Source of the DNA: Actinomycetota bacterium
Lineage (GTDB): Bacteria > Actinomycetota > Actinomycetes > Nanopelagicales > Nanopelagicaceae
Assembly: GCA_947496345.1 (NCBI GenBank)
Contig: CANMCL010000039.1
Span: forward strand, 1 to 7,942
Reading direction: 5' to 3'
DNA: 7,942 bases
The notes beneath the pieces are model-generated. The model was given only the letters and a program-made list of their open reading frames with translations. It did not search any database and was not told the DNA's origin. The position numbers and the translations under genes were made by a program. Every line of letters starts with the position of its first letter. Position 1 is the stretch's first letter. Shown piece by piece: positions 1-6,372 of this stretch.

Positions 1-107
1 TGGAGTAGCCAATGGCCAGCTCTCGCATTCTCTTTAGTTTTATCCGGCGGGAGTTGCTTCTGACTAGAAAAAGATAGAACTTCGCTGCCCTCTTTTAAGT
101 GCGACAC
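1..107 (-). CDS. Possible 5' end of a gene of unknown function, cut by the left window edge
   Basis: One minus-strand frame is open from the prenyltransferase stop to the left edge. It could start at a GTG at 107, giving about 35 residues beginning MSHLKEGSEVLSFSSQKQ and continuing to the edge without a stop. It sits 31 nt downstream of the prenyltransferase stop on the same strand, which suits another member of that chain. I do not recognise a family, and the visible part is hydrophilic with no motif. A hexamer fitting TANNNT (TAAATT, 116-121) lies just upstream. A competing reading is an ATG at 28 in another frame (MRELAIGYS to the edge). A short plus-strand frame ending at a TGA at 61-63 is also open to the edge. 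Which of these is real cannot be settled from this window. Confidence 0.3.
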   Translation of the reverse strand, partial: MSHLKEGSEVLSFSSQKQLPPDKTKENARAGHWLL

Positions 108-138
108 GCCATAGCAATTTATTAACGCTTGGTTAAAG

Positions 139-930
139 CTATGCACCGAGTCGACGTTGGCGCTGTGAATATGCGCGAAGTGCACGTAAAAAATCTACGC
201 GACGAAAATCTGGCCAGTACGCTTCACAGAAATAGAACTCAGAAAGTGCGCTCTGCCACAATAAAAAGCCACCCAGGCGCTGTTCTCCCGATGTTCTAAT
301 TAACAATTCCGGATCTGGTTGGCCAGCGGTATACAAATACTTGGAAATCGCATCTGCAGTTAAATCACTAGCCGCGCTTTCAATACTAGAACCGTGCGCG
401 CTCTGATCTTGCAGATATCCCTTAACCGCATCCACGATTTCGCGGCGCCCGCCATAACCAATTGCCACATTTACTTCTACTCCGCCGTCATAAACAGGGG
501 GCAAATTAGCCAACTTTTCGCTGAGCCAAGATGGCAAAAGATCAAGGGCGCCCACCGCTTTGATATTCCACTTACCGGTTGCGTGAAGTTCGTCCACGGT
601 TTCGCCGATGATCTTAAGAAGAGCATCTAACTCTTCGGGTGTGCGCTTAAAGTTTTCAGTAGATAGCAACCACAAAGTAACGACTTCAACTTTGGCTTCA
701 TCACACCAACCAAGAAATTCAATAATTTTGCTCGCTCCGCGGCGATGACCCTTTGGATCTAGCTCGCTGGGATTGGCCTTTGCATAGCGGCGATTGCCAT
801 CGAGGATTACCCCAACGTGGCGCGGAGTTTTAGAGAAATCAAGGCTCCGAACAATGCGCGACTCATAGAAGGGATAGAGCGCAGATTTAATTGCGTTACG
901 AATAGGTTTTAACAATTTTGCGTTCCGCAA
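139..930 (-). CDS. Short-type cis-prenyltransferase (isoprenyl diphosphate synthase, UppS/Rv1086-like)
   Basis: This is a cytosolic or membrane-associated cis-prenyltransferase that adds isopentenyl diphosphate units in Z configuration to an allylic diphosphate, supplying polyprenyl carrier lipids or their short precursors. Family motifs run in order: HVGVILDGNRRYA (residues 38-50, catalytic Asp44), GHRRGA (61-66), LLSTENFKR (88-96), AIGYGGRREIVDA (156-168), and RTSGEQRLGGFLLWQS (212-227) followed by EFYF. The 263-residue length suits the short actinobacterial class. The GGF in the SGEQR motif differs from the SNF of E. coli UppS and is closer to the SGF I recall for mycobacterial Rv1086, which makes Z,E-farnesyl diphosphate. 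Product length therefore cannot be assigned. The start used is TTG at 930, 35 nt inside the upstream DUF3817 gene. No ATG lies near, and another TTG at 915 is an equally possible start. It is the last clear gene of the chain. Confidence 0.92.
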   Translation of the reverse strand: MRNAKLLKPIRNAIKSALYPFYESRIVRSLDFSKTPRHVGVILDGNRRYAKANPSELDPKGHRRGASKIIEFLGWCDEAKVEVVTLWLLSTENFKRTPEELDALLKIIGETVDELHATGKWNIKAVGALDLLPSWLSEKLANLPPVYDGGVEVNVAIGYGGRREIVDAVKGYLQDQSAHGSSIESAASDLTADAISKYLYTAGQPDPELLIRTSGEQRLGGFLLWQSALSEFYFCEAYWPDFRRVDFLRALRAYSQRQRRLGA

Positions 931-1195
931 TAAATGAAGCGATTGGCAGAGTTCCGGCCAGAGCCAACCAGATTACGCGGCGTAATTCCCAACGCGCTTT
1001 AACTGAAAATTGCAGCGCAGTTAATAGGTAAACGGCATATACCCAGCCGTGGACAAAAGGAATCCAGGCGACCTTGCTCTTCCAATCCTCATTATTTAAT
1101 AGGTAAGCCACAGGCAGATCAACAAACCATAAAAGCAGTGACATTACTCCGGCGATTAAAGCCATTACTCGAAATCTCTTTACGGCACCGGTCAT
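896..1195 (-). CDS. DUF3817 family integral membrane protein
   Basis: This 99-residue protein has about three hydrophobic segments (roughly residues 10-33, 45-63 and 73-90) and the conserved cores of the actinobacterial DUF3817 family: FRVMALIAGVMSLLLW near the N-terminus, PFVHGWVYAVYLLTA (46-60) and AGTLPIASFIAER (80-92). No biochemical function is established for the family that I know of. The His-Gly-Trp in the second segment is the most conspicuous polar site in the membrane. The ATG start overlaps the SURF1 stop by 4 nt (ATGA), which suggests translational coupling, and its 3' end overlaps the prenyltransferase start. Its position behind SURF1 hints at a respiratory or envelope role, but that is only inference from neighbourhood. 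Confidence 0.88.
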   Translation of the reverse strand: MTGAVKRFRVMALIAGVMSLLLWFVDLPVAYLLNNEDWKSKVAWIPFVHGWVYAVYLLTALQFSVKARWELRRVIWLALAGTLPIASFIAERKIVKTYS

Positions 1196-1908
1196 GAGGC
1201 AATCCTACGGCGATAGAAGGGAAGGTAAAGAACTATGGCGGCCATAAGCCACCAGATCGCAACGTAGGAAATATGTTGCCAGTAATACCCTGCGATTCTT
1301 GAAACAGGAGTCGGCGGAACAACTCGTTCTCTGAGCAACTCGCCATTTCGCGTGCTCTCTGATTTAACAGCAATAAACCCATCGTATAACTGCAGGTCTA
1401 CCAACCCGACGATGACGCTGCTATCTAATCTGGAGATTACACCTGGCTTATTATCTGCGCGATCATCGTATTGCCGTGGTTGCAGCGTTCCAACAAGTGA
1501 AATATTAGTAGACATAGCTACTTCAGGGTTTGCTAATCGATCTTCCCAAAGTCCACGTACAACTAAAATTCCAGAAGGGGCAGTTGAACCATTGATCTGC
1601 AACAACGCAACTTCCCAGTCGCTGACAGTTCCATCCACATCTTGCTGCAGTGGCGCTCTAAAATTAGCAACATAGAATCCACTTACTGAAACTTGTTTAT
1701 TAACGTTTCGCGAATCAAGGGGCATAGTAGCCGTTGCTAAATCTCCTAATGTATAAACGTTTGGATCGATTACCTTTGCAGCAGCGTTACTTTCTTTTAC
1801 AATCGCAGCACGGTCTAGTTGCCATTTCCCGAGACCGATCAAAACTAGGACAAGGGCAAGTACAAGAAGACCTTGGAAAAACTTTTTAATTATCGCTCTG
1901 GTTTTCAT
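1192..1908 (-). CDS. SURF1 family cytochrome c oxidase biogenesis protein
   Basis: SURF1 proteins assist maturation of haem-copper oxidases, probably in haem a insertion, and are anchored by two helices flanking a large extracytoplasmic domain. This 238-residue protein shows that layout: a helix at about residues 10-27, directly followed by the diagnostic GKWQLDR (27-33); a soluble domain with VRGLWEDR (about the middle); and a terminal helix at about 213-231. The last helix is preceded by YYWQHISY, where His212 fits the conserved His of the family, and ends in RRR on the cytoplasmic side. The gene implies an aa3-type oxidase encoded elsewhere and an aerobic host. Its ATG lies 23 nt inside the upstream small gene, and no clear Shine-Dalgarno sequence precedes it, so coupling to that gene is likely. 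Its stop overlaps the DUF3817 start. Confidence 0.9.
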   Translation of the reverse strand: MKTRAIIKKFFQGLLVLALVLVLIGLGKWQLDRAAIVKESNAAAKVIDPNVYTLGDLATATMPLDSRNVNKQVSVSGFYVANFRAPLQQDVDGTVSDWEVALLQINGSTAPSGILVVRGLWEDRLANPEVAMSTNISLVGTLQPRQYDDRADNKPGVISRLDSSVIVGLVDLQLYDGFIAVKSESTRNGELLRERVVPPTPVSRIAGYYWQHISYVAIWWLMAAIVLYLPFYRRRIAS

Positions 1909-2029
1909 TATTGCGAGCGTTCATTCGGTTGTAGCGCTTGTAGAAACTGCGCAACAAGAGTGCAACAGTGATGCAGAGAGTAAGAACTGTCAGTGATCCA
2001 GCCCAACCCATATCAAATTCTGTTTGCAT
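1886..2029 (-). CDS. 47-residue single-pass membrane protein of unknown function
   Basis: A complete small frame starts with ATG at 2029 and stops with TAA at 1886-1888. The product begins MQTEFDMGWAGSLTVL, has one hydrophobic helix at about residues 9-26 ending in ALLLR, then a basic stretch (RSFYKRYNR, 27-35) and a polar tail rich in Asn. The positive-inside rule predicts N-terminus outside and C-terminus in the cytoplasm. I do not recognise a family. Support for its reality: it is in the right place and orientation to lead the SURF1 chain; its end overlaps the SURF1 start by 23 nt, as the other junctions overlap; a promoter-like hexamer sits exactly 12 to 7 nt before its ATG; and without it the SURF1 gene would have an unexplained leader. 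A small oxidase-assembly or oxidase-associated subunit is an attractive guess, with no direct proof. Confidence 0.7.
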   Translation of the reverse strand: MQTEFDMGWAGSLTVLTLCITVALLLRSFYKRYNRMNARNNENQSDN

Positions 2030-2037
2030 GCCATAAT
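2029..2037 (+). promoter_or_regulatory. Candidate leaderless extended -10 promoter for DUF4307-greA
   Basis: TGC followed by CATAAT (2032-2037) matches an extended -10 element, with five of six bases of TATAAT. The hexamer lies exactly at -12 to -7 relative to the A of the ATG at 2044, so transcription would begin at the start codon itself. No good -35 hexamer is seen 16-19 bp upstream, which the extended TGn motif can compensate for. The element overlaps the opposing -10 by two bases and covers the first base of the opposing start codon. Confidence 0.55.
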
Positions 2038-2044
2038 CTTGCCA
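2036..2044 (-). promoter_or_regulatory. Candidate leaderless promoter (-10) for the small gene-SURF1 chain
   Basis: Read on the minus strand, CAAGAT (2041 to 2036) is preceded by TGG (2044-2042), so it looks like an extended -10 element (TGn plus hexamer with the conserved A at position 2 and T at position 6). The hexamer occupies -12 to -7 if the A of the ATG at 2029 is +1, as expected for a leaderless mRNA. There is no convincing Shine-Dalgarno sequence. The first hexamer base is C rather than T, so the match is imperfect. Confidence 0.45.
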
Positions 2045-2421
2045 TGGATTTAGATTTCAACGACCGCTATGGCGTGCGCTCAACCAAAGGTTGGATCACA
2101 CCTGCGATCATTTTTGCCTTAATTGGCGGCGGTTGGTTGATTTGGGCCGCATTACATCATTCCGATCCAGCAATTCGTAGCGAAGTAATATCATTTAACG
2201 TCACCGCAGAAAATGAAATCTCAATTCGTTACAGGATTGATCGCACAGATTCGAACCAAGTTGTTATTTGTACTTTGACGGCGCGCGATCTCGATAAGAA
2301 TGTGATCGGGCAGATCGATGACACCATCGCTGCTGGCAGTGCCTATAGTGAGCAAACCACTGCAATTCCCGCACGATCTACCCCAGTTACCGCAGCAATT
2401 GTGCGTTGTCGCGCTAAATAA
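2044..2421 (+). CDS. DUF4307 family membrane-anchored protein
   Basis: This 125-residue protein is recognised as the actinobacterial DUF4307 family. It has a short cytoplasmic start containing the family RYG (residues 8-10), one membrane helix (about 17-37), and an extracytoplasmic domain of alternating polar and hydrophobic residues likely to form a beta fold. Two cysteines, Cys76 in VVICTLTARD and Cys122 in IVRCRAK, stand where the family typically has cysteines; a disulfide is possible. Function is unknown. The frame is open upstream to 1993, but I place the start at the ATG at 2044, because family members begin shortly before RYG and because of the well-placed -10 element. It lies 24 nt upstream of greA, the pairing seen in mycobacteria (Rv1081c-Rv1080c), so the two are probably co-transcribed. 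Confidence 0.85.
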   Translation: MDLDFNDRYGVRSTKGWITPAIIFALIGGGWLIWAALHHSDPAIRSEVISFNVTAENEISIRYRIDRTDSNQVVICTLTARDLDKNVIGQIDDTIAAGSAYSEQTTAIPARSTPVTAAIVRCRAK

Positions 2422-2445
2422 TTACTTCGTATACCGTTGCCCCTT

Positions 2446-2922
2446 ATGAGTACCCCACAAACTTGGCTAACCCAAGAAGCTGCTGATCGTTTGCGCGGTG
2501 AACTCGCACATCTGGAAAGTGATGGCCGTAAAGAGATCACTGCAAAGATTGAAGCAGCTCGCGCTGAAGGTGATTTAAAAGAGAACGGCGGCTACCACGC
2601 TGCGCGCGATGAACAAGGAAAGATGGAAGCGCGCATCCGCCAGTTAAAGCAGATGCTTGAGAATGCACATATCGGAACTCCCCCAGCATCTGCCGATGGA
2701 GTGGTCGGACCAGGAATGGTGATCACCGCCATTATTGCTGGCGATGAAGAAAAGTTCTTACTTGGTTCGCGTGAAATTGCTTCAGGTGATCTAAGCGTTT
2801 ATAGCGAAAAATCTCCACTTGGCGCTGCCGTAATGGGTGCAAAGATTGGCGACACAGTTTCTTACACTGCGCCAAACGGTAAAGAGATTAAAGTCGAAAT
2901 TAAAGCGGCAACTAACTATTAG
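2446..2922 (+). CDS. greA: Transcription elongation factor GreA
   Basis: GreA enters the secondary channel of RNA polymerase and stimulates cleavage of backtracked RNA, rescuing stalled complexes. The 158-residue length is typical. The N-terminal coiled-coil domain (about residues 8-75) carries the tip motif GDLKENGGYHAA (42-53) with the catalytic acidic pair Asp43 and Glu46. The C-terminal FKBP-like domain (about 85-158) includes SREIASGDLSVYSEKSPLGAA and IGDTVSYTAPNG. The opening MSTPQTWLTQEAADRL matches the family, so the ATG at 2446 is preferred over a TTG at 2437. No Shine-Dalgarno sequence is evident, and it probably depends on read-through from the DUF4307 gene 24 nt upstream. Its stop overlaps the convergent permease stop by 4 nt. 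Confidence 0.97.
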   Translation: MSTPQTWLTQEAADRLRGELAHLESDGRKEITAKIEAARAEGDLKENGGYHAARDEQGKMEARIRQLKQMLENAHIGTPPASADGVVGPGMVITAIIAGDEEKFLLGSREIASGDLSVYSEKSPLGAAVMGAKIGDTVSYTAPNGKEIKVEIKAATNY

Positions 2923-3710
2923 TCAGAAGCGCGCTTATACTTTCTAACGCTTAATGGAATAAAGATCGCCATGATGATAATCATGTATAAAAATGATGTC
3001 AGCAAGGGATTCTCACTTGGGAAAGATCCCGCAGTGGCACCGAATTGATTTTCCAGGCCAAAGAGATCGCGACAGCCGGCAACCATTGTTGATACAGGAT
3101 TCCACTCAGCAAAGTATTGAAGCGCACGCGGCATTCCGGTAGTTGGCGCGAAGGCGTTGGATAAGAAGGTAAGCGGGAATGTGATTATGAAACTCACGTT
3201 TTGAACAACGCGGGCATCTGAAGCCGACAATCCAACAAAGATTCCGACCCAAGAAAGTGCATAACCAAATAACAGGAGAAAAACGAATCCGATTACGACG
3301 TTAAACAGGCCCGATGTTGGGCGCCAACCTACGAGATATCCCGCAATAGCCATCACCGCAAGAACCACGATATTAAGTAAGGAATCCCCAAGAGTGCGGC
3401 CCATTATCAGCGCTAATTGTGAAATTGGTAGCGATCTAAAGCGATCAATCAAACCTTTCTTCATATCTTCGGCCAGGCCTGCTGCTGTTCCCGCCAAGGT
3501 AAAAGCAACGGTCTGCACAAAAATTCCGGGCATCAATAGTTGAACATAACCACCTGGTTGATCAGTAGATATTGATCCACCAAATACGTAGCGGAATAAG
3601 AGTACAAACATCACGGGCTGAACCGTTGAAAAAATTAAAACTTCAGGAACGCGAGTTAATAAGCGCAACTGGCGTTGCGTAATGATCATCGTGTCTTTAA
3701 AGGCGCTCAC
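2919..3710 (-). CDS. ABC-2 type exporter permease (DrrB-like)
   Basis: This is the membrane subunit of a DrrAB-type ABC exporter, about six helices in 263 residues. Family traits: a soluble N-terminus ([19 protein letters not shown]) entering the first helix at about residue 25; LMPGIFVQTVAFTLAGTAAG followed by LAEDMKKGLIDRFRSLPIS, the coupling-helix region characteristic of ABC-2 permeases; and a late FPLTFLSNAFAPTTGMP segment. DrrB relatives carry daunorubicin, other drugs, lipids or polyketides, so the substrate cannot be assigned. The start is GTG at 3710, overlapping the ATPase stop by 4 nt (GTGA). A GAAGG Shine-Dalgarno match precedes it, so the pair is co-translated. Confidence 0.92.
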   Translation of the reverse strand: MSAFKDTMIITQRQLRLLTRVPEVLIFSTVQPVMFVLLFRYVFGGSISTDQPGGYVQLLMPGIFVQTVAFTLAGTAAGLAEDMKKGLIDRFRSLPISQLALIMGRTLGDSLLNIVVLAVMAIAGYLVGWRPTSGLFNVVIGFVFLLLFGYALSWVGIFVGLSASDARVVQNVSFIITFPLTFLSNAFAPTTGMPRALQYFAEWNPVSTMVAGCRDLFGLENQFGATAGSFPSENPLLTSFLYMIIIMAIFIPLSVRKYKRASD

Positions 3711-4699
3711 TTCTTTGCCTTCTTTCTACGTCCGGTGACTTCGGGTTCTTCAACCTTCTCCTCAGCCGCGTGACCGGTTAGGGAAAGGAAAACATCATCA
3801 AGTGATGGGCGCTTCAGACCAACATCGAGCGGATGAATGCCGGCGGCATCTAAAGATCGAAGTGTTTCGATCAGCGCAGTTGCACCTGTTGAAACTGGGG
3901 CAGAAATCATGCGCAGGCCTTCATCTAGGCTCGCTTTATTTCCACTGACAGTGGCGACAACTTCCATCGCCTTGGTGATGTTCTGGCTCTCAACAACTAT
4001 CTCTAAACGTTCGCCGCCAACTTGCTTCTTCAGGGCATCGGATGTGCCACGAGCAATTACTTTGCCGTGATCAATAACTGCGATCTCATCAGCCAACTGA
4101 TCGGCTTCTTCTAAGTATTGGGTAGTTAAAAGCAAGGTAACTCCACCTTTTACCAACTCTTCAATCACGCTCCACATTTCTTGGCGCCCACGTGGATCAA
4201 GTCCTGTGGTTGGCTCATCTAAGAAGAGCACCTTTGGTTTAACGATTAGTGATGCCGCTAAATCTAAGCGGCGGCGCATTCCACCTGAGTAAGTTTTAAT
4301 TGGTCTTTTTGCGCTATCTGTTAGTGAGAATTTTTCTAGTAATTCTTCGGCGCGAGCGATCGATGCTTTTTTACCCAAGTGATAGAGCTGACCGAACATA
4401 ACCAAGTTATCCCAGCCAGTTAAAATCTCATCAACTGCTGCATATTGACCTGAAAGCCCAATTACTTCACGGACTTTTTCAGGATGTTTGATTACATCGA
4501 TTCCACCAACCATGGCGCGACCTGAATCAGGTTTCAATAACGTTGCAAGAATTCTCACGCACGTTGTCTTTCCTGCACCATTTGGGCCAAGCACGCTTAA
4601 AACAGTGCCTTCTTCAACATCAAGTGACAAGTGATCTAGGGCACGAACAGCCCCATTGCGATAAGTTTTTACTAAGTCTTCGGCTATAACTGATTTCAC
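3707..4699 (-). CDS. ABC exporter ATP-binding subunit (DrrA-like)
   Basis: This is the cytoplasmic ATPase that powers the adjacent permease. It has Walker [10 protein letters not shown] (residues 38-46), Q-loop Gln85, signature YSGGMRRR (137-144), Walker B VLFLDEP (157-163) and D-loop GLD. The switch position usually held by His is Gln194 ([11 protein letters not shown]), a substitution I recall as common in DrrA relatives. The C-terminal DrrA extension ends in the family motif [11 protein letters not shown] (300-310), then an acidic stretch and a basic tail (GRRKKAKK). The 330-residue length is normal. The start is GTG at 4699; [13 protein letters not shown] fits the family. There is no Shine-Dalgarno sequence, but a TAAGTT hexamer lies exactly at -12 to -7, which implies a leaderless mRNA. 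It is divergent from the two MFS exporters. Confidence 0.95.
   Translation of the reverse strand: MKSVIAEDLVKTYRNGAVRALDHLSLDVEEGTVLSVLGPNGAGKTTCVRILATLLKPDSGRAMVGGIDVIKHPEKVREVIGLSGQYAAVDEILTGWDNLVMFGQLYHLGKKASIARAEELLEKFSLTDSAKRPIKTYSGGMRRRLDLAASLIVKPKVLFLDEPTTGLDPRGRQEMWSVIEELVKGGVTLLLTTQYLEEADQLADEIAVIDHGKVIARGTSDALKKQVGGERLEIVVESQNITKAMEVVATVSGNKASLDEGLRMISAPVSTGATALIETLRSLDAAGIHPLDVGLKRPSLDDVFLSLTGHAAEEKVEEPEVTGRRKKAKK
3718..3722 (-). promoter_or_regulatory. Ribosome binding site for the permease
   Basis: GAAGG on the minus strand lies 7 nt before the GTG start at 3710, inside the end of the ATPase gene. It supports the GTG start and independent ribosome loading in addition to coupling through the GTGA overlap. 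Confidence 0.5.
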
Positions 4700-4705
4700 G
4701 GAGTA

Positions 4706-4735
4706 AACTTACCGACATTGCATTACTTATTGCAA
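4706..4735 (-). promoter_or_regulatory. Candidate leaderless promoter of the DrrAB-type operon
   Basis: On the minus strand TTGCAA (4735 to 4730) could act as -35 and TAAGTT (4711 to 4706) as -10, separated by 18 bp. The -10 ends 6 nt before the GTG at 4699, so the start codon would be the transcription start. The start codon is preceded by TACTCC, with no Shine-Dalgarno sequence. Confidence 0.55.
4718..4735. promoter_or_regulatory. Inverted repeat TTGCA-N8-TGCAA, candidate operator
   Basis: Two 5-bp arms (4718-4722 and 4731-4735) form a perfect inverted repeat with an 8-bp spacer inside the 65-bp region between the divergent exporters. The right arm overlaps the candidate -35 of the ABC operon, and the left arm overlaps the weak candidate -35 of the MFS operon. 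A regulator bound here could affect both directions. No regulator gene lies in the window, and arms this short arise by chance fairly easily in AT-rich DNA. Confidence 0.3.
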
Positions 4736-4748
4736 ACAAAAATAGCGT
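4718..4748 (+). promoter_or_regulatory. Weak candidate promoter for the two MFS genes
   Basis: TTGCAT (4718-4723) and TAGCGT (4743-4748) resemble -35 and -10 elements, but the 19-bp spacing is long and the -10 fits only the loose TANNNT pattern. Some promoter must lie between 4700 and about 4750 to serve the plus-strand pair; this is the best match I see. Confidence 0.28.
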
Positions 4749-4754
4749 TTCTCG

Positions 4755-4760
4755 AGAGGT
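4755..4760 (+). promoter_or_regulatory. Ribosome binding site for the DHA2 exporter
   Basis: AGAGGT lies 4 nt before the ATG at 4765 and differs from the ideal GGAGGT by one base. It fixes the start and shows that this gene has a conventional leader, unlike the apparently leaderless genes nearby. Confidence 0.65.
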
Positions 4761-4764
4761 CCCG

Positions 4765-6366
4765 ATGTCTAGCCATGGTCCAGTGAAAGAGCATTCCCAT
4801 AAAGAGATAATGATTATCCTCAGCGGATTGATGACCGGCATGCTTTTAGCGGCCCTTGATCAGACCATTGTTTCAACCGCTCTTAAGAGCATCGTCGAAG
4901 ACTTTAACGGACTTAACCATTACACCTGGGTAGTTACGGCTTACCTTCTGACATCAACTGCATCAACGCCTTTATACGGAAAAATTTCTGATATTTACGG
5001 TCGCCGTATTGTTTTCCAGTTCGCAATTGTTACTTTTCTAATTGGTTCATTCCTTGCCGGTGCATCGCAGGATATGACGCAGTTAATTGCTACACGTGCA
5101 CTGCAAGGACTTGGTGCAGGTGGGCTTATGGCGCTTACTTTCGTGATCATTGGTGACATTGTGCCGCCGCGTGAACGCGGTCGTTATCAAGGTTATTTCG
5201 GTGCGGTTTGGGGTCTTTCTTCAGTTGCAGGCCCATTGCTCGGTGGATTCTTTTCAGACCATGCAAGCATTCTTGGAATTACCGGATGGCGCTGGATTTT
5301 CTACATAAACATCCCATTTGGTATCGCAGCGATGGTAATTACCTCGGCTGTGTTGCACATTCCAAAAGTTAAACGCGAACACAATATTGATTACCTGGGT
5401 GCACTTCTTATGGTTGCAGCCGTGTCATCAACGTTACTTGGCGTATCCGTGTATGGCCCAGAACGCGGTTGGAGTAACTCAACAACAATTGCATATCTTG
5501 CCACTGGTATTTTACTAGCGTTGATTTTTCTGGTTTGGGAAGGCAAAGCTAAAGAACCGATTATTCCTCTTGCCCTCTTTAAGAATCACACTTTTTCATT
5601 AACTTCTGCACTTGGCTTCATTATTGGTGCAGGAATGTTTGGCGCAATCGTTATGTTGCCACTTTATCTGCAGGTCGTTAAAGGTGACACAGCAACTGAA
5701 GCGGGCTTGAAGTTGATCCCGTTTATGCTTGGAATTGTCTCTACTTCTATCTACAGCGGTAAAGCCATCACAAAACACGGTTATTACAAGCGCTTCCCAA
5801 TTATCGGAACCGCTGTTATGACAGTCGGTATCTTGTTGATGGCAACACTTAACGCCACAACTCCTTTCTGGCAGCTTTCAATTTATGCAATTATGGTTGG
5901 CGCTGGACTGGGCCTATCAATGCAGACAATCGTTATCGCCTTGCAAAACTCGGTTGATTACAAAGATATGGGCGTTGCTACTAGCTCTAATACTTTCTTC
6001 CGCTCACTGGGTTCTGTATTTGGCACTGCACTATTTGGAGCCATTCTTTCCAACCGTTTAGGTCATTACTTGATCGTGGGACGCGATGAATTAGCGGTAA
6101 GTAATCCCACCGCTGCACTCTCTTTCAACAGTAGCGATATAGAAAAGTTAAAGCAGAACACAAGTGTGATTGCTCAACTTCCTCCAGAAGCGCAGACCAC
6201 CGCCTTAAATGCATTTGTGAACTCGTTCCAGGTTGTTTTCCTTGTGGCAGTTCCAATTACAGCCTTCGGATTCTTGCTCGCACTCTTCCTTCGTGAAACC
6301 CCACTTCGTACCAATAAAGATTATGCAGCAGCTCGTGAGGATTCTGCTGGTGAGGCAATCGGTTAA
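4765..6366 (+). CDS. MFS exporter, DHA2 (EmrB/QacA, 14-helix) family
   Basis: This is a proton-coupled multidrug-type exporter of the inner membrane. The 533 residues contain about 14 helices. Markers: [10 protein letters not shown] in helix 1 (31-40, Asp32 as in motif D1), motif [11 protein letters not shown] (72-81), motif [11 protein letters not shown] (111-120), the antiporter motif [17 protein letters not shown] (146-161), and [13 protein letters not shown] (174-186), typical of DHA2. A long polar loop (about residues 430-480) precedes the last helix, as is usual in the family. The short N-terminus is mildly His-rich ([13 protein letters not shown]). The substrate is unknown; the family covers drugs, dyes and endogenous metabolites. 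It has its own ribosome binding site, diverges from the ABC exporter and is followed after 6 nt by a second exporter. Confidence 0.94.
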   Translation: MSSHGPVKEHSHKEIMIILSGLMTGMLLAALDQTIVSTALKSIVEDFNGLNHYTWVVTAYLLTSTASTPLYGKISDIYGRRIVFQFAIVTFLIGSFLAGASQDMTQLIATRALQGLGAGGLMALTFVIIGDIVPPRERGRYQGYFGAVWGLSSVAGPLLGGFFSDHASILGITGWRWIFYINIPFGIAAMVITSAVLHIPKVKREHNIDYLGALLMVAAVSSTLLGVSVYGPERGWSNSTTIAYLATGILLALIFLVWEGKAKEPIIPLALFKNHTFSLTSALGFIIGAGMFGAIVMLPLYLQVVKGDTATEAGLKLIPFMLGIVSTSIYSGKAITKHGYYKRFPIIGTAVMTVGILLMATLNATTPFWQLSIYAIMVGAGLGLSMQTIVIALQNSVDYKDMGVATSSNTFFRSLGSVFGTALFGAILSNRLGHYLIVGRDELAVSNPTAALSFNSSDIEKLKQNTSVIAQLPPEAQTTALNAFVNSFQVVFLVAVPITAFGFLLALFLRETPLRTNKDYAAAREDSAGEAIG

Positions 6367-6372
6367 GCGCAA

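Noticed and set aside
122..136. TTAAC-N5-GTTAA hairpin after the prenyltransferase as a terminator
   Set aside because: It has only five mostly A-T pairs and no U-tract on the minus strand, which is too weak to call.
394..630. Plus-strand open frame of 78 codons inside the prenyltransferase gene
   Set aside because: It is antisense to a gene with clear catalytic motifs, has no family resemblance and no start signals.
1352..1675. Plus-strand open frame of 107 codons inside SURF1
   Set aside because: It is a mirror of the SURF1 coding frame with low-complexity Ser/Thr-rich translation and no recognisable motif.
1993..2043. N-terminal extension of the DUF4307 protein to an upstream start
   Set aside because: The extra 17 residues do not resemble the family, would overlap the divergent small gene, and the ATG at 2044 has a well-placed -10 element.
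2343..2540. Minus-strand open frame spanning the DUF4307-greA junction
   Set aside because: It is antisense to two well-supported genes and its translation has no domain.
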